Shown piece by piece: positions 44,257 through 52,600 of a DNA stretch of 64,000 nt. The notes under the pieces are model-generated. The model was given only the letters and a program-made list of their open reading frames with translations, was not told the DNA's origin and did not search any database. Both the position numbers and the translations under genes were made by a program. This DNA comes from CTSOIL-112 sp964293815 (GTDB lineage: Bacteria; Pseudomonadota; Gammaproteobacteria; Burkholderiales; Burkholderiaceae). The DNA lies in assembly GCA_964293815.1 (NCBI GenBank), contig CAXYYC010000007.1, forward strand, positions 18,524-82,523. The letters run 5' to 3'. Within the stretch, counting starts at the first letter, position 1, and every line of letters begins with the position of its first letter.

Positions 44257-45159
44257 TCAACGGCGATATTGCCCGGGGGTCACGCCGTATTTTTGTTTAA
44301 ACGCTTTGCCAAAGTGGGTTTCCGATTGAAAACCCACAGCCAAAGCAATGTGCAATATCGAGTACGAACTTTGACGCAACATCTGCGCCGCCCGTTGAAG
44401 GCGAACGTGTTGCACAAAATGATGCGGGCTCATCCCCACGTGTTGCTTGAATAAGCGCATCAACTGCGCGCGCGACACACAAGCCAACTCGGCCAAATTC
44501 TCGACCGTCCAATTCTCCTGAGGCAAGTCCAATACCGCATGAATCAGCGGGTATAGGCGACGATCACGGGAAGCCAACAACACGCCACGGCTCAACACCT
44601 CATGCTCAGCCAAAACCATATGCCGACGAATAATCAACGTGAGCAAGGCAATGGACAATGAATTAATGATGCTGTTCGCCCCTCGCTCCTGCGCCTGCGC
44701 CTCGTACTGAAGCAGCTCAATCAAACCACCGAGCGAGGGGTGATCGAAATTTAAAAACACATATTCAGGCAAGGCTTTCATCAAATCCGACGTTTCCGAA
44801 TACGAAAAATGCCCGCAAAACAGCTCGGTACGCGCGCCCTCCGTCCCCATTTTTTTGACCGTAAACGAGCCGAACGAGGTTTCCTCCGGCGCGGACAACT
44901 CATCCACCACAAAGGTCGGGCTGCTGCACAACTGATGCGCACGCGCGCGCGGCAAGAAAAATAAATCCCCCTCATGCAGCAGCTTGGGCGCTGTTTGATC
45001 GAGTTGTAAATACGCCTGCCCTTTCACCACGATGTGCAACTGCGCATGACCCTGCTGTTGATCAGCGTCTTTGATCTTCCAATCCCCCTGAAAAACGCAA
45101 CGCGTATCCACCGCGCCACTGAGCTGCGCCAACTCCACCAAGCGATCCAAAACATCCAT
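44257..45159 (-). CDS. rclR: RclR-like AraC-family redox regulator
   Basis: RclR of E. coli is an AraC-family activator that senses HOCl and HOBr through cysteines. This 300-residue protein has a cupin-type N-terminal domain and a C-terminal AraC DNA-binding domain with two helix-turn-helix motifs (VENLAELACVSRAQLMRLFKQHVGMSPHHF and ILHIALAVGFQSETHFGKAFKQKYGVTPGQYRR). The N-terminus MDVLDRLVELAQLSGAVDTRCVF aligns with E. coli RclR as I recall it, placing Cys21 at its sensor Cys21. Cys115 before Gly aligns with RclR Cys89. The start at 45159 is also the best spaced from GGAGG. It diverges from an AhpD-like and a DUF417 gene. Confidence 0.78.
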   Translation of the reverse strand: MDVLDRLVELAQLSGAVDTRCVFQGDWKIKDADQQQGHAQLHIVVKGQAYLQLDQTAPKLLHEGDLFFLPRARAHQLCSSPTFVVDELSAPEETSFGSFTVKKMGTEGARTELFCGHFSYSETSDLMKALPEYVFLNFDHPSLGGLIELLQYEAQAQERGANSIINSLSIALLTLIIRRHMVLAEHEVLSRGVLLASRDRRLYPLIHAVLDLPQENWTVENLAELACVSRAQLMRLFKQHVGMSPHHFVQHVRLQRAAQMLRQSSYSILHIALAVGFQSETHFGKAFKQKYGVTPGQYRR

Positions 45160-45257
45160 TTGAGCCATTTCCTCCAATTTTTGAGACGATTAGACCATAA
45201 ACACCTCGTTTAAACCGCAATAATACAGTCACTTCATTAACTTCACAAGGAACAGAA

Positions 45258-45599
45258 ATGTTTAAGGATTGGAAAGCACATGTCACGCATGTCAAAAAAT
45301 CGTTTGGCGCTTTGGGCAAAAAGCATCCGAAAATGATGGCAGCCTATGCTTCATTGAACGATGCCGCCGCCGCAGAAGCATTAGACGGCAAAACGCGCGA
45401 GTTGATCGCTTTAGCCGTTGCCGTCACAACCCGCTGCGAAAGCTGCATCGGGGTTCATGCGGAAGCGGCCATCAAAGAAGGTGCCACCGAATCTGAAGTG
45501 GCCGGCGCTTTGGCCACCGCGATTGCCCTGAACGCTGGCGCGGCTTATACCTACGCGCTGCGTGCGCTGGAAGCCTACCAAGTCAATCAAAATCCCTAA
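45258..45599 (+). CDS. AhpD-like carboxymuconolactone decarboxylase family protein
   Basis: The 113-residue protein is a CMD-family alpha-helical protein with the AhpD-type peroxidase motif C-x-x-C-x-x-x-H (Cys60, Cys63, His67 in TRCESCIGVHAEA). Such proteins reduce peroxides or accept electrons from lipoylated partners, or act as general thiol oxidoreductases. The start has AAGGA at good spacing. It is separated by 98 bp from the divergent rclR-like regulator and followed after 58 bp by the DUF417 gene. Its place in an Rcl-type locus suggests a thiol-redox role under reactive chlorine stress (inference). Confidence 0.85.
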   Translation: MFKDWKAHVTHVKKSFGALGKKHPKMMAAYASLNDAAAAEALDGKTRELIALAVAVTTRCESCIGVHAEAAIKEGATESEVAGALATAIALNAGAAYTYALRALEAYQVNQNP

Positions 45600-45657
45600 T
45601 TTTCAACAACCGCTTATTGCCTATTGTGTAATAGGCTACTAACAACAAGGAGCTATG

Positions 45658-46233
45658 ATGAGTTCATACAATCAATTTCTCAACAAACTGGCAAACTCTG
45701 AACAATGGGGGGTTCATCTGTGCCGCATTTCAATTGCTATTGTATTTTTATGGATTGGCTGGCTCAAATTCATTCCCTACGAAGCGGACAGTATCGTGCC
45801 GTTTGTTGCCAACAGTCCCTTTATGTCATGGTTGTACAACGATCCGGCCAACTATGCGCAATACATGAATGGCGAAGGCGTTTTGAATGAAGCGCACCGT
45901 GCTTGGCACCATATGAACAACACCTACGGTTATTCAAACGGTTTGGGCGTGGTGGAAATCGTATTCGCTTTATTGCTGCTGTCGCACTATATTTCGCCGA
46001 AATTGGGCTTGATCGGTGCAACTTTGTGCTTCTTGACCCCATTCGTCACCTACACCTTCCTGATTTTCACGCCTGAAACTTGGGTTCACGGTGCAGATGC
46101 GCACACCGGTTTTCCTTATCTCTCCGGCGCGGGACGATTGGTACTGAAAGACGCGATGATGCTCGCCGCAGGTTTCGTCGCCATGGTTGACTCGGCCAAA
46201 GCCATTTTGGCACAGCAAAAAGTTCGGATTTAA
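45658..46233 (+). CDS. rclC: DUF417 inner-membrane protein, RclC/YkgB-like
   Basis: The 191-residue protein is a four-helix membrane protein of the DUF417/YkgB family. Typical blocks are HLCRISIAIVFLWIGWLKFIPYEADSIVPFVANSPFMSWLY and VEIVFALLLLSHYISPKLGLIGATLCF...VTYTFLIFTPE. In E. coli YkgB is RclC, required for resistance to HOCl; its activity is unknown. The start at 45658 rather than 45655 is preferred from spacing to AAGGAG. It is the second gene of the short operon controlled by the rclR-like gene. Confidence 0.82.
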   Translation: MSSYNQFLNKLANSEQWGVHLCRISIAIVFLWIGWLKFIPYEADSIVPFVANSPFMSWLYNDPANYAQYMNGEGVLNEAHRAWHHMNNTYGYSNGLGVVEIVFALLLLSHYISPKLGLIGATLCFLTPFVTYTFLIFTPETWVHGADAHTGFPYLSGAGRLVLKDAMMLAAGFVAMVDSAKAILAQQKVRI

Positions 46234-46363
46234 TGCAATAAAATCTCTGCCCACTTATAGATTTCATCATGATTTGGCTCAAGAGATTGAGGAGGAAAGA
46301 AGGCGTGGCAGCCCCAATGAGTGAACAGTTCTTCTGCTCTGATGGCATCCCCCCTTCTTTTTC

Positions 46364-46394
46364 TGCGCAAAGCTCTTCGCTTTGCGCATTTTTA
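46364..46394 (+). terminator. Terminator of the Rcl-like operon
   Basis: A 10-bp stem (tgcgcaaagc / gctttgcgca) with a 5-nt loop is followed by ttttta. The region 46234-46538 holds only this terminator and the miaB promoter area. Confidence 0.85.
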
Positions 46395-46538
46395 TATACA
46401 AAAGCCCCCAGAATCAATCGCTTAATCACACAGTGAGCACTCATAAAGCGTATAATCACGCCCTTCAACGAATTGCTCAGCGCGCACATTGCGCTGATGT
46501 CACGTCCCCAGAATAAACCACTGTTTCGACGAGAGATA

Positions 46539-47969
46539 ATGATGAAAAAAGTATTTATCAAAACCTTCGGTTGTCAAATGAACGAATACGACACCGACAA
46601 AATCCATGACGTTCTGCGTGAACAAAGCGGTTTTGAAAAAACCAATGAGATGGCTGAGGCCGATGTGGTGTTACTCAACACCTGCTCCATCCGCGAAAAA
46701 GCACAGGAAAAAGTCTTCTCCGACCTCGGGCGAATCCGCGAGCTGAAAAAGAAAAATCCGAATCTGATTATCGGCGTGGGCGGCTGTGTCGCCTCGCAAG
46801 AAGGCAAAAACATCGTCGCACGCGCGCCGTATGTGGATGTGGTGTTCGGCCCGCAAACCTTGCACCGCCTACCGCAATTGCTCGATAAACGTGCGAAAAC
46901 AGGCCGTTCGCAGGTGGACGTATCGTTCGTCGAAATCGAAAAATTCGATCATTTGCCACCACCAAAGGTGGAAAAAGCCACGGCCTACGTCTCCATCATG
47001 GAAGGCTGCTCGAAATATTGCAGCTACTGCATCGTACCGTACACACGCGGCGAGGAAGTCTCGCGCCCGTTCGATGATGTATTGACCGAAATCGCCGATC
47101 TGGCCGATCAGGGCGTGAAGGAAATCAATCTGTTGGGGCAAAACGTCAACGGCTATATGGGTACCATGGGCGGCACGTCAGAGATCGCCGACTTCGCCAC
47201 CCTGCTGGAGACCATGGCACATATTGACGGCATCGAACGGATTCGTTTCACCACCAGCCATCCGAACCACTTCACCGACCGCCTGATCAACGCGTTTGAT
47301 AAAGTACCGCAGTTGGTTAACCACCTGCATTTGCCGGTGCAATCCGGCTCAGACCGCATTTTGAGTGCGATGAAGCGCGGTTATACGGCGCAGGAATATT
47401 TACGCATCATCGAAAAATTGAAAGCGATTCGGCCGAATCTGGCGATGTCCTCGGACTTTATCGTTGGTTTCCCGGGCGAAACGCATGAGGATTTTCTCGA
47501 CACCATGCGTCTGATTGACGCGGTGAAATTCGATGTGAGTTTCTCCTTCATTTACAGCGCACGTCCGGGCACGCCGGCGGCGGAGTTGGAGGATTTGGTT
47601 CCGTACAACGAAAAACTGCACCGCCTACAAACCTTGCAAGCCGAAATCGCCCAATACGCAAAATCGGTCAGCGACAGCATGGTCGGTCATATCGAAAAAG
47701 TGCTGGTCGAAGGTCTGTCCACGCGCGATCCGTCTGAATTGTACGGACGCACGGAGAATAACCGCATTGTGAATTTCAAACCACCGGTTGGTCTGGCCAA
47801 TGCGCGACAAAAACTCATCGGGCAAATGGTCGATATGCGCATCACTCAGGCGATGACCAACACCCTGCGTGGCGAAGTCGCGATGAGTGCCGAGCAGATG
47901 GATGCGTTCACACCGCTGCCGTACAGCGCATCGCGCGGGTTCATCAGCATTCCGATTGCGCAGGCGTAA
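46539..47969 (+). CDS. miaB: tRNA-2-methylthio-N6-dimethylallyladenosine synthase
   Basis: MiaB methylthiolates i6A37 in tRNAs reading UNN codons. The 476-residue protein has an N-terminal domain with Cys12 (FIKTFGCQMNEYD), two further cysteines (NTCSIREKA, GGCVASQEG), the radical SAM motif EGCSKYCSYCIVPYTRGEEVSRP and a TRAM C-terminus. The PYTRGEEVSRP segment separates it from RimO. The start is set at the conserved MKKVFIKTFGCQM; ATG 46542 is a close alternative. It is monocistronic. Confidence 0.96.
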   Translation: MMKKVFIKTFGCQMNEYDTDKIHDVLREQSGFEKTNEMAEADVVLLNTCSIREKAQEKVFSDLGRIRELKKKNPNLIIGVGGCVASQEGKNIVARAPYVDVVFGPQTLHRLPQLLDKRAKTGRSQVDVSFVEIEKFDHLPPPKVEKATAYVSIMEGCSKYCSYCIVPYTRGEEVSRPFDDVLTEIADLADQGVKEINLLGQNVNGYMGTMGGTSEIADFATLLETMAHIDGIERIRFTTSHPNHFTDRLINAFDKVPQLVNHLHLPVQSGSDRILSAMKRGYTAQEYLRIIEKLKAIRPNLAMSSDFIVGFPGETHEDFLDTMRLIDAVKFDVSFSFIYSARPGTPAAELEDLVPYNEKLHRLQTLQAEIAQYAKSVSDSMVGHIEKVLVEGLSTRDPSELYGRTENNRIVNFKPPVGLANARQKLIGQMVDMRITQAMTNTLRGEVAMSAEQMDAFTPLPYSASRGFISIPIAQA

Positions 47970-48058
47970 AATTGAATTGGCTTGTTGGGTTGTTCGGTTG
48001 TCCTCCACCCCAAATCCAAGTCGCTGTTTATCATTCAGGAGCAATCTCAATACAAAGC

Positions 48059-48091
48059 CGTCATCCCCGCAATGATTTTGAGCGGGGATTC
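48059..48091. repeat. Single hairpin related to the 13.5-kb dispersed repeat
   Basis: cgtcat leads into a 7-bp stem (tccccgc 48064-48070 / gcgggga 48082-48088) with an 11-nt loop containing atgatttt. The right end of the element at 13504-13629, read on the other strand, has the same order: cgtcat, stem, loop with atgatttta. Confidence 0.55.
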
Positions 48092-48131
48092 TTCAATCAT
48101 TCAATTTTGTGGGCTTGATTGATTCTTCTGG

Positions 48132-49133
48132 ATGCCCGCCCCAAAAAAGAAACCGTTCTTTATGCGTATTTTAAATTTCATCTCACATCACTCCGCCTTA
48201 TTCATGATTCTGGCGACTATTTTAGGCTTTTTGCTGCCCGAATTGTCCGATGTGGTTTTACCCTACCTACCGATGGTGTTGTTTTTCCTGATGTTTTTTA
48301 CACTGATGGCGATTAACCAGCATACCTTGGTACGTACGCTGTCGCAGCCGTCCGTCTGGCTGTATGCGCTGATTCACACGGTTGGTATGTCGATTTTGGC
48401 GATTGGTACCTGCTATCTGCTCGGTATGCGCGATGATTTATTGCTGGCGGTAGCGGCGATTATGGCAACGGGTTCACTATTCGCCACGCCTGCGATCGTG
48501 CGCTCGATTGGTTTTGAACCACTGTATGCGATGGCGCTGACCATCGCCACCACACTGCTCATGCCCGTCGTGCTGTACATCAATTTGTGGCTGTTTCAAA
48601 CGGCGGATGTTGAGCTGGATATGGTGCTGTACGTCAAACGTCTGTTGATTTTTATCGTCGGACCGATGGCTGCTTCTGCGCTGGTGCATCGTTGGATTGC
48701 CGAATCGGTATTACTCAAAATCCACCAGCAATTGTCCAAAGTCACCATGCTGTTGGTCATGACCTTTCCGTTTGGCTTGATTGGCAGTTTTCGCCGCGAG
48801 TTTGATCAACACCATTGGCATGCGTTCGGACTGCTGTTTTTATCCATGTCCATCGTCACTGTGCTGTTTTGGCTGAATTTTTATCTGTATCGCAAAAGCA
48901 CGACCGAGCACCGCATTTCCGCCGCCGTCGCCTCGGGCGGACGCAATGTATTGCTGACCTTCACCATCGCCGCGCCATTCCTCGGAACGCAATATCTGCC
49001 CCTGATCGGCGCCATGCAGTTCCCGATTTACGCCCTGCCGCTGGTCTCACGCGCGTGGATGCGCTGGCAGGAGCGACGTCATCATGTCGCTATTCCCCAT
49101 GAAATGACGGATAAAGATGATGTGGTGTTGTGA
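48132..49133 (+). CDS. BASS-like (bile acid:sodium symporter superfamily) transporter
   Basis: The 333-residue protein has about nine or ten membrane helices and resembles bile acid:sodium symporter-like permeases: LPYLPMVLFFLMFFTLMAIN, GSLFATPAIVRSIGFEPLYAMALTIATTLLMPVV and ASGGRNVLLTFTIAAPFLG. Substrates in this superfamily range from organic acids to arsenite. The start at 48132 is not backed by a good ribosome site; ATG 48162 is an alternative. It lies before the tRNA gene. Confidence 0.65.
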   Translation: MPAPKKKPFFMRILNFISHHSALFMILATILGFLLPELSDVVLPYLPMVLFFLMFFTLMAINQHTLVRTLSQPSVWLYALIHTVGMSILAIGTCYLLGMRDDLLLAVAAIMATGSLFATPAIVRSIGFEPLYAMALTIATTLLMPVVLYINLWLFQTADVELDMVLYVKRLLIFIVGPMAASALVHRWIAESVLLKIHQQLSKVTMLLVMTFPFGLIGSFRREFDQHHWHAFGLLFLSMSIVTVLFWLNFYLYRKSTTEHRISAAVASGGRNVLLTFTIAAPFLGTQYLPLIGAMQFPIYALPLVSRAWMRWQERRHHVAIPHEMTDKDDVVL

Positions 49134-49175
49134 GGTATAATTGCGTACGAAATCACATCGCCATTCAGTCAACAC

Positions 49176-49251
49176 GCCACCGTAGCTCAGTGGATAGAGC
49201 ATCTCCCTCCTAAGGAGAGGGTCACAGGTTCGATTCCTGTCGGCGGCGCCA
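49176..49251 (+). tRNA. tRNA-Arg (anticodon CCU)
   Basis: A 76-nt cloverleaf with encoded CCA is clear. D arm gctc/gagc, anticodon stem tctcc/ggaga with loop ctCCTaa, and T arm acagg/cctgt with ttcgatt are all perfect. The acceptor stem has one mismatch, A4 opposite C69 (49179 and 49244). The anticodon CCU reads AGG arginine codons. Confidence 0.95.
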
Positions 49252-49260
49252 ATGAGGCTA

Positions 49261-49297
49261 AAAAGCCCGAATCACTATCGATTCGGGCTTTTGTTTT
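49261..49297 (+). terminator. Terminator after tRNA-Arg
   Basis: A 12-bp stem (aaaagcccgaat / attcgggctttt) with an 8-nt loop is followed by gttttg. It also serves the convergent dehydrogenase gene. Confidence 0.9.
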
Positions 49298-49308
49298 GAA
49301 TGGTAAAG

Positions 49309-50082
49309 TTAGAAGGCGGTGCTTGATTTTTTCAATGCTTCGCGCATGCTGATGGCTTGGGCGCGTCGTTGAACCATGAAGTCGATAAATCCTTGATAAT
49401 TCGCGGCTTTTTTCTGAAAAGCTTCGATCGTATGCGGGTGCGTGGTGATCATGAAGCGCTCGGCATGAATAGCCTCACTGGTGATTTTAGCCAACTCTTC
49501 AGCGGTAATGGCGCTGGCTTGCAAGTAGGGGGAATGTGCGATCATTTGGGTTTTGACGCCTTCCGGACATAAGACCGAAACCCGAATGCCTTTGTCCCGA
49601 TAAGTAAATGCGAGCCATTCGGCCAAGCCAATGGCCGCGTGTTTGGTCACGCCATAGCCAAAGCTGTCGATTTCGTTGAGTAAACCCGCAGCAGAAGCCG
49701 TGTTCAGCAGATAGCCGCTGCCGCGTTCGATCATGTGCGGCAGTACATGGCGCGCTGCCCAGTAGTGGCTTTTGAGGTTGATATCGAGGGTTTTGTCCCA
49801 GTATTTTTCGGGGCTAAACGCATCCATTGGTAGCGCAATACCCGCATTGGAGCAAAACAGGTCAATTCGCCCTTCATGCGCCAACACATCGTCAATCAGC
49901 GATTTAACGCCGTCTTCCGTCGAAATATCATTTGTCAGAAAGCGATTGGCCTGCGTCTGCTCAGGCACTTTCAAATCAGAGCCAATGACCGTCGCGCCTT
50001 CGGAGCGAAACTGATCCACCAGAGCACCACCAATGCCTCCCGCCGCACCGGTCACCACGACAACCTTATCCTTTAATTCCAT
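49309..50082 (-). CDS. Short-chain dehydrogenase/reductase
   Basis: The 257-residue protein is a classical SDR. The NAD(P) motif TGAAGGIGGAL is at residues 11-21, NAGIA in the middle, the catalytic Ser in NTASAAG and the Tyr-Lys pair in YGVTK. It is placed 29 bp downstream of the oleate hydratase gene on the same strand. By analogy with the linoleate saturation pathway of Lactobacillus plantarum, where an SDR oxidises the 10-hydroxy fatty acid to the 10-oxo acid, this enzyme may act on the hydratase product. That is inference. Confidence 0.88.
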   Translation of the reverse strand: MELKDKVVVVTGAAGGIGGALVDQFRSEGATVIGSDLKVPEQTQANRFLTNDISTEDGVKSLIDDVLAHEGRIDLFCSNAGIALPMDAFSPEKYWDKTLDINLKSHYWAARHVLPHMIERGSGYLLNTASAAGLLNEIDSFGYGVTKHAAIGLAEWLAFTYRDKGIRVSVLCPEGVKTQMIAHSPYLQASAITAEELAKITSEAIHAERFMITTHPHTIEAFQKKAANYQGFIDFMVQRRAQAISMREALKKSSTAF

Positions 50083-50111
50083 ACATTCTCCTGTGAAGTG
50101 ATTATTGTAAT

Positions 50112-51746
50112 TTAACGCGCATCCCAGTCGGCTCGACCTGTGCGAATGGTACGTAGCGCTTGAAACGCCACACTCGGATGCTCAAGCGCATGGTAAATCG
50201 CCGGTATCGGCAGGTCAACACCCATTAATTCATATACACCATGCATTGCCCCCCGTACGGAGTATTCAACCGTGAACACGACGTCTTCTGGGATTTCCAC
50301 ATATTGACCGAGAAACGCGAAGTTTTTCGCTCCCTTCGGAACAACCAAAGGACGATCCTCCGGCACTCGCCGTTCAAATTGCGATGTGATGTATGGCATC
50401 ATAACGGTCGTGACACGGGTTGTCTTGCGAATTTCATCGTCTGCATCTTTGAACCCCAGCTGACCGAGCAGTTCGGTCAAAATCTCTTGTCCGGTACATT
50501 CGGACATTTTTTTATTCACATAATTGCCCTCTCGATCAATGAATAAGCCATAACCCCACAGTGTATATACATCATTCGGTTGACCGATGAAATGCGGTGC
50601 GTGCGGTACCACAATGGACATGAGCCAATTGGAGTCTTTAAACGTCATCAAGGCGCCGGTTCCCGGCTGATTGCCACTAAAATCAATAATGCGTTGCAGG
50701 AGTGCGCGCCCCGTCATCGTCAAGGTAAACGACTCCCACTTAGACTCATCCACATTGCCGCAAAAAGCATTCGGGCGACCAAAGTCGCCGGCCTTTGAGG
50801 CAATGGTTTCCCACAGTTCAAAGCCGCCATCGCGTTTATCACGAATCAATGGCGGAACCGTGTCATCGCCACCATAGGCCGCATCCGCCGTCATGGAGCC
50901 AAGCGTCAGAAACACATAATCTTGTACACCCAACTTAATCTCCTGAGCCTGCCCATTGCGCTCAATATGCAAGGCACTTGCCACACGCGCATCGGCTGAT
51001 TCAACAAAATCCACATCCTTGACCGTCACCCCGGATTCAAATTGAACCCCATGATTTTGTAGCCATCTTTGTATCGGCAAAACAATCGAATCATATTGAT
51101 TCAACTTGGTTCGCCGTACCCCTGCCAAGGTATGAATACGCGGCACTTCCTGCATAAAACGCAGCAAATACCGTTTCATCTCAATCGCACTGTGCCACGG
51201 CTGAAAAGCAAACATACTGCACCACATCGTCCAAAAATTCGTTTGGAAAAAATGCTCAGAGAAAAAATCCTCGATGCGCCGCGCGCCAATAAGTTTTTCA
51301 GGAAGAGCAAGCAAACGTGTCAATTGAACACGATCATAGGCATCCAACCCCAAATCCGCCGCATCCACAATCTGATGATTGCGATCAATGATGCGGGCGC
51401 GGGCATACGTCGGTACTTCCTGATTAAATTGCGCGATTTCCTGACGAACATTCAACTCAGGATTACCCACAGTCGGAATGCTCTCTAACAAATTCCACAA
51501 ACACACATAGGCTTCATCCTCCAACATCCGACCACCGCGCGTGACATAGCCCTCGACACTGGGCGATCGCGCACCATCCAAGGAGCCGCCATCCACAGGC
51601 AACTGCTCATAAAAATGAATGTGTTCACCGAGTACACCCACATCACGGATCAAAAAAACTGCCGCAGACATCGTTGCAATACCGGCTCCTACCAAATGAA
51701 TGTGAATATTTTTGGGGTCTAACATTCGATGACTGCATTTTGACAT
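50112..51746 (-). CDS. ohyA: Oleate hydratase (MCRA family)
   Basis: Oleate hydratase adds water across the cis-9 double bond of unsaturated fatty acids, giving 10-hydroxystearate; it needs FAD for structure. The 544-residue protein shows the FAD motif VGAGIATMSAAVFLIRD near residue 19 and PVDGGSLDGARSPSVEGYVTRGGRMLEDEAYVCLW with the active-site glutamate. The conserved W-x-x-W-x-F-x-W-x-S-A segment (MWCSMFAFQPWHSAIEMKRY) and C-terminal AFLGQYVEIPEDVVFTVEYSVRGAM are intact. RBS GGAGG is ideally spaced. The gene heads an operon with the SDR and diverges from a TetR gene. Confidence 0.95.
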   Translation of the reverse strand: MSKCSHRMLDPKNIHIHLVGAGIATMSAAVFLIRDVGVLGEHIHFYEQLPVDGGSLDGARSPSVEGYVTRGGRMLEDEAYVCLWNLLESIPTVGNPELNVRQEIAQFNQEVPTYARARIIDRNHQIVDAADLGLDAYDRVQLTRLLALPEKLIGARRIEDFFSEHFFQTNFWTMWCSMFAFQPWHSAIEMKRYLLRFMQEVPRIHTLAGVRRTKLNQYDSIVLPIQRWLQNHGVQFESGVTVKDVDFVESADARVASALHIERNGQAQEIKLGVQDYVFLTLGSMTADAAYGGDDTVPPLIRDKRDGGFELWETIASKAGDFGRPNAFCGNVDESKWESFTLTMTGRALLQRIIDFSGNQPGTGALMTFKDSNWLMSIVVPHAPHFIGQPNDVYTLWGYGLFIDREGNYVNKKMSECTGQEILTELLGQLGFKDADDEIRKTTRVTTVMMPYITSQFERRVPEDRPLVVPKGAKNFAFLGQYVEIPEDVVFTVEYSVRGAMHGVYELMGVDLPIPAIYHALEHPSVAFQALRTIRTGRADWDAR

Positions 51747-51827
51747 AATATTCCTCCATGGAAATACAACAAAAATTAAATGACAAAGTGTAATTAGATA
51801 ATTTTATTCTGCTCTTATCCACAAGCC

Positions 51828-51841
51828 CTGTCAAGTGACAG
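51828..51841. promoter_or_regulatory. TetR operator overlapping the oleate hydratase promoter
   Basis: A 14-bp inverted repeat ctgtca-ag-tgacag lies between oleate hydratase and its divergent TetR gene. On the minus strand it contains a perfect TTGACA, followed about 17-18 bp later by an AGAATA-type -10. Binding there would block hydratase transcription. Confidence 0.6.
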
Positions 51842-51889
51842 TTAGTCATTAAATATTTTTGTAGTAAAATTCATAGAGGAGAACACACA

Positions 51890-52447
51890 ATGACCACACC
51901 CACCCGTACCCGCATGCGCCCTGAAGAAAGGCGTCAGCAAATTCTCGATACCGCCCTGCAATTGTTTGCGCAACGAGGCTTTGAAGAAGTCACCATCGGT
52001 GACATTGCCGCAGCAATGAATATCGTCCGACCAACGATCTACATTTACTTCCCCTCGACCAATGCCATTTTAGATGCGATTTTTGACGATCTGCTCAACT
52101 CATACTGGCAAAAAATAGAACCGATCATCAGCAACAGCAAAGGCATGCCCACGCCGCAAACAGTCTCACAGATTTTTCGCATCATACTCAACGAGCCACA
52201 CCTGCTCGCCATATTGCGCTGCGGTGGTCCGTCTTTTCAGCGCAAACGCCATGCACAATTCGATAAAAAATTGAATGCCCTGCTGGATATTCACGCAGAA
52301 CAACAAAAAAGCCCCTACCTGCGCCCGATGCTCGGCGCGCTCATCGAAGGTTTGGCTTATTGGGCGGTGCGGGAAGATATTCAAGACACGCAAGCGTTAT
52401 CCCAAGCATTGGAAGACTTTGTCACTCATGGGCTAAATAACGCCTAA
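51890..52447 (+). CDS. TetR/AcrR family transcriptional regulator
   Basis: The 185-residue protein has the TetR DNA-binding domain: RRQQILDTALQLFAQRGFEEVTIGDIAAAMNIVRPTIYIYFPSTNAIL, with the recognition helix in VRPTIYIYF. The C-terminal ligand domain is not diagnostic. The site gaggag fixes the start. Divergence from the oleate hydratase gene and the operator between them suggest it represses the hydratase-SDR operon and responds to a fatty acid or acyl-CoA (inference). Confidence 0.88.
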   Translation: MTTPTRTRMRPEERRQQILDTALQLFAQRGFEEVTIGDIAAAMNIVRPTIYIYFPSTNAILDAIFDDLLNSYWQKIEPIISNSKGMPTPQTVSQIFRIILNEPHLLAILRCGGPSFQRKRHAQFDKKLNALLDIHAEQQKSPYLRPMLGALIEGLAYWAVREDIQDTQALSQALEDFVTHGLNNA

Positions 52448-52535
52448 TTAAATAACGCTTAATATCTCGCCCTTTAATTACAAAAGAGAACTCTCCAAAC
52501 AACATAGATTTAATTAACTGACGCACCTAAAACAA

Positions 52536-52562
52536 CAAATTCCTGTTATAAACAGGAATTTG
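52536..52562. terminator. Bidirectional terminator between tetR and ABC operon
   Basis: A 12-bp stem (caaattcctgtt / aacaggaatttg) with a 3-nt loop lies between convergent genes. T runs are short, so its strength is moderate. Confidence 0.65.
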
Positions 52563-52600
52563 CCTTGCTAAAAATAGCGATATTTTATCGCGTGCATGAA

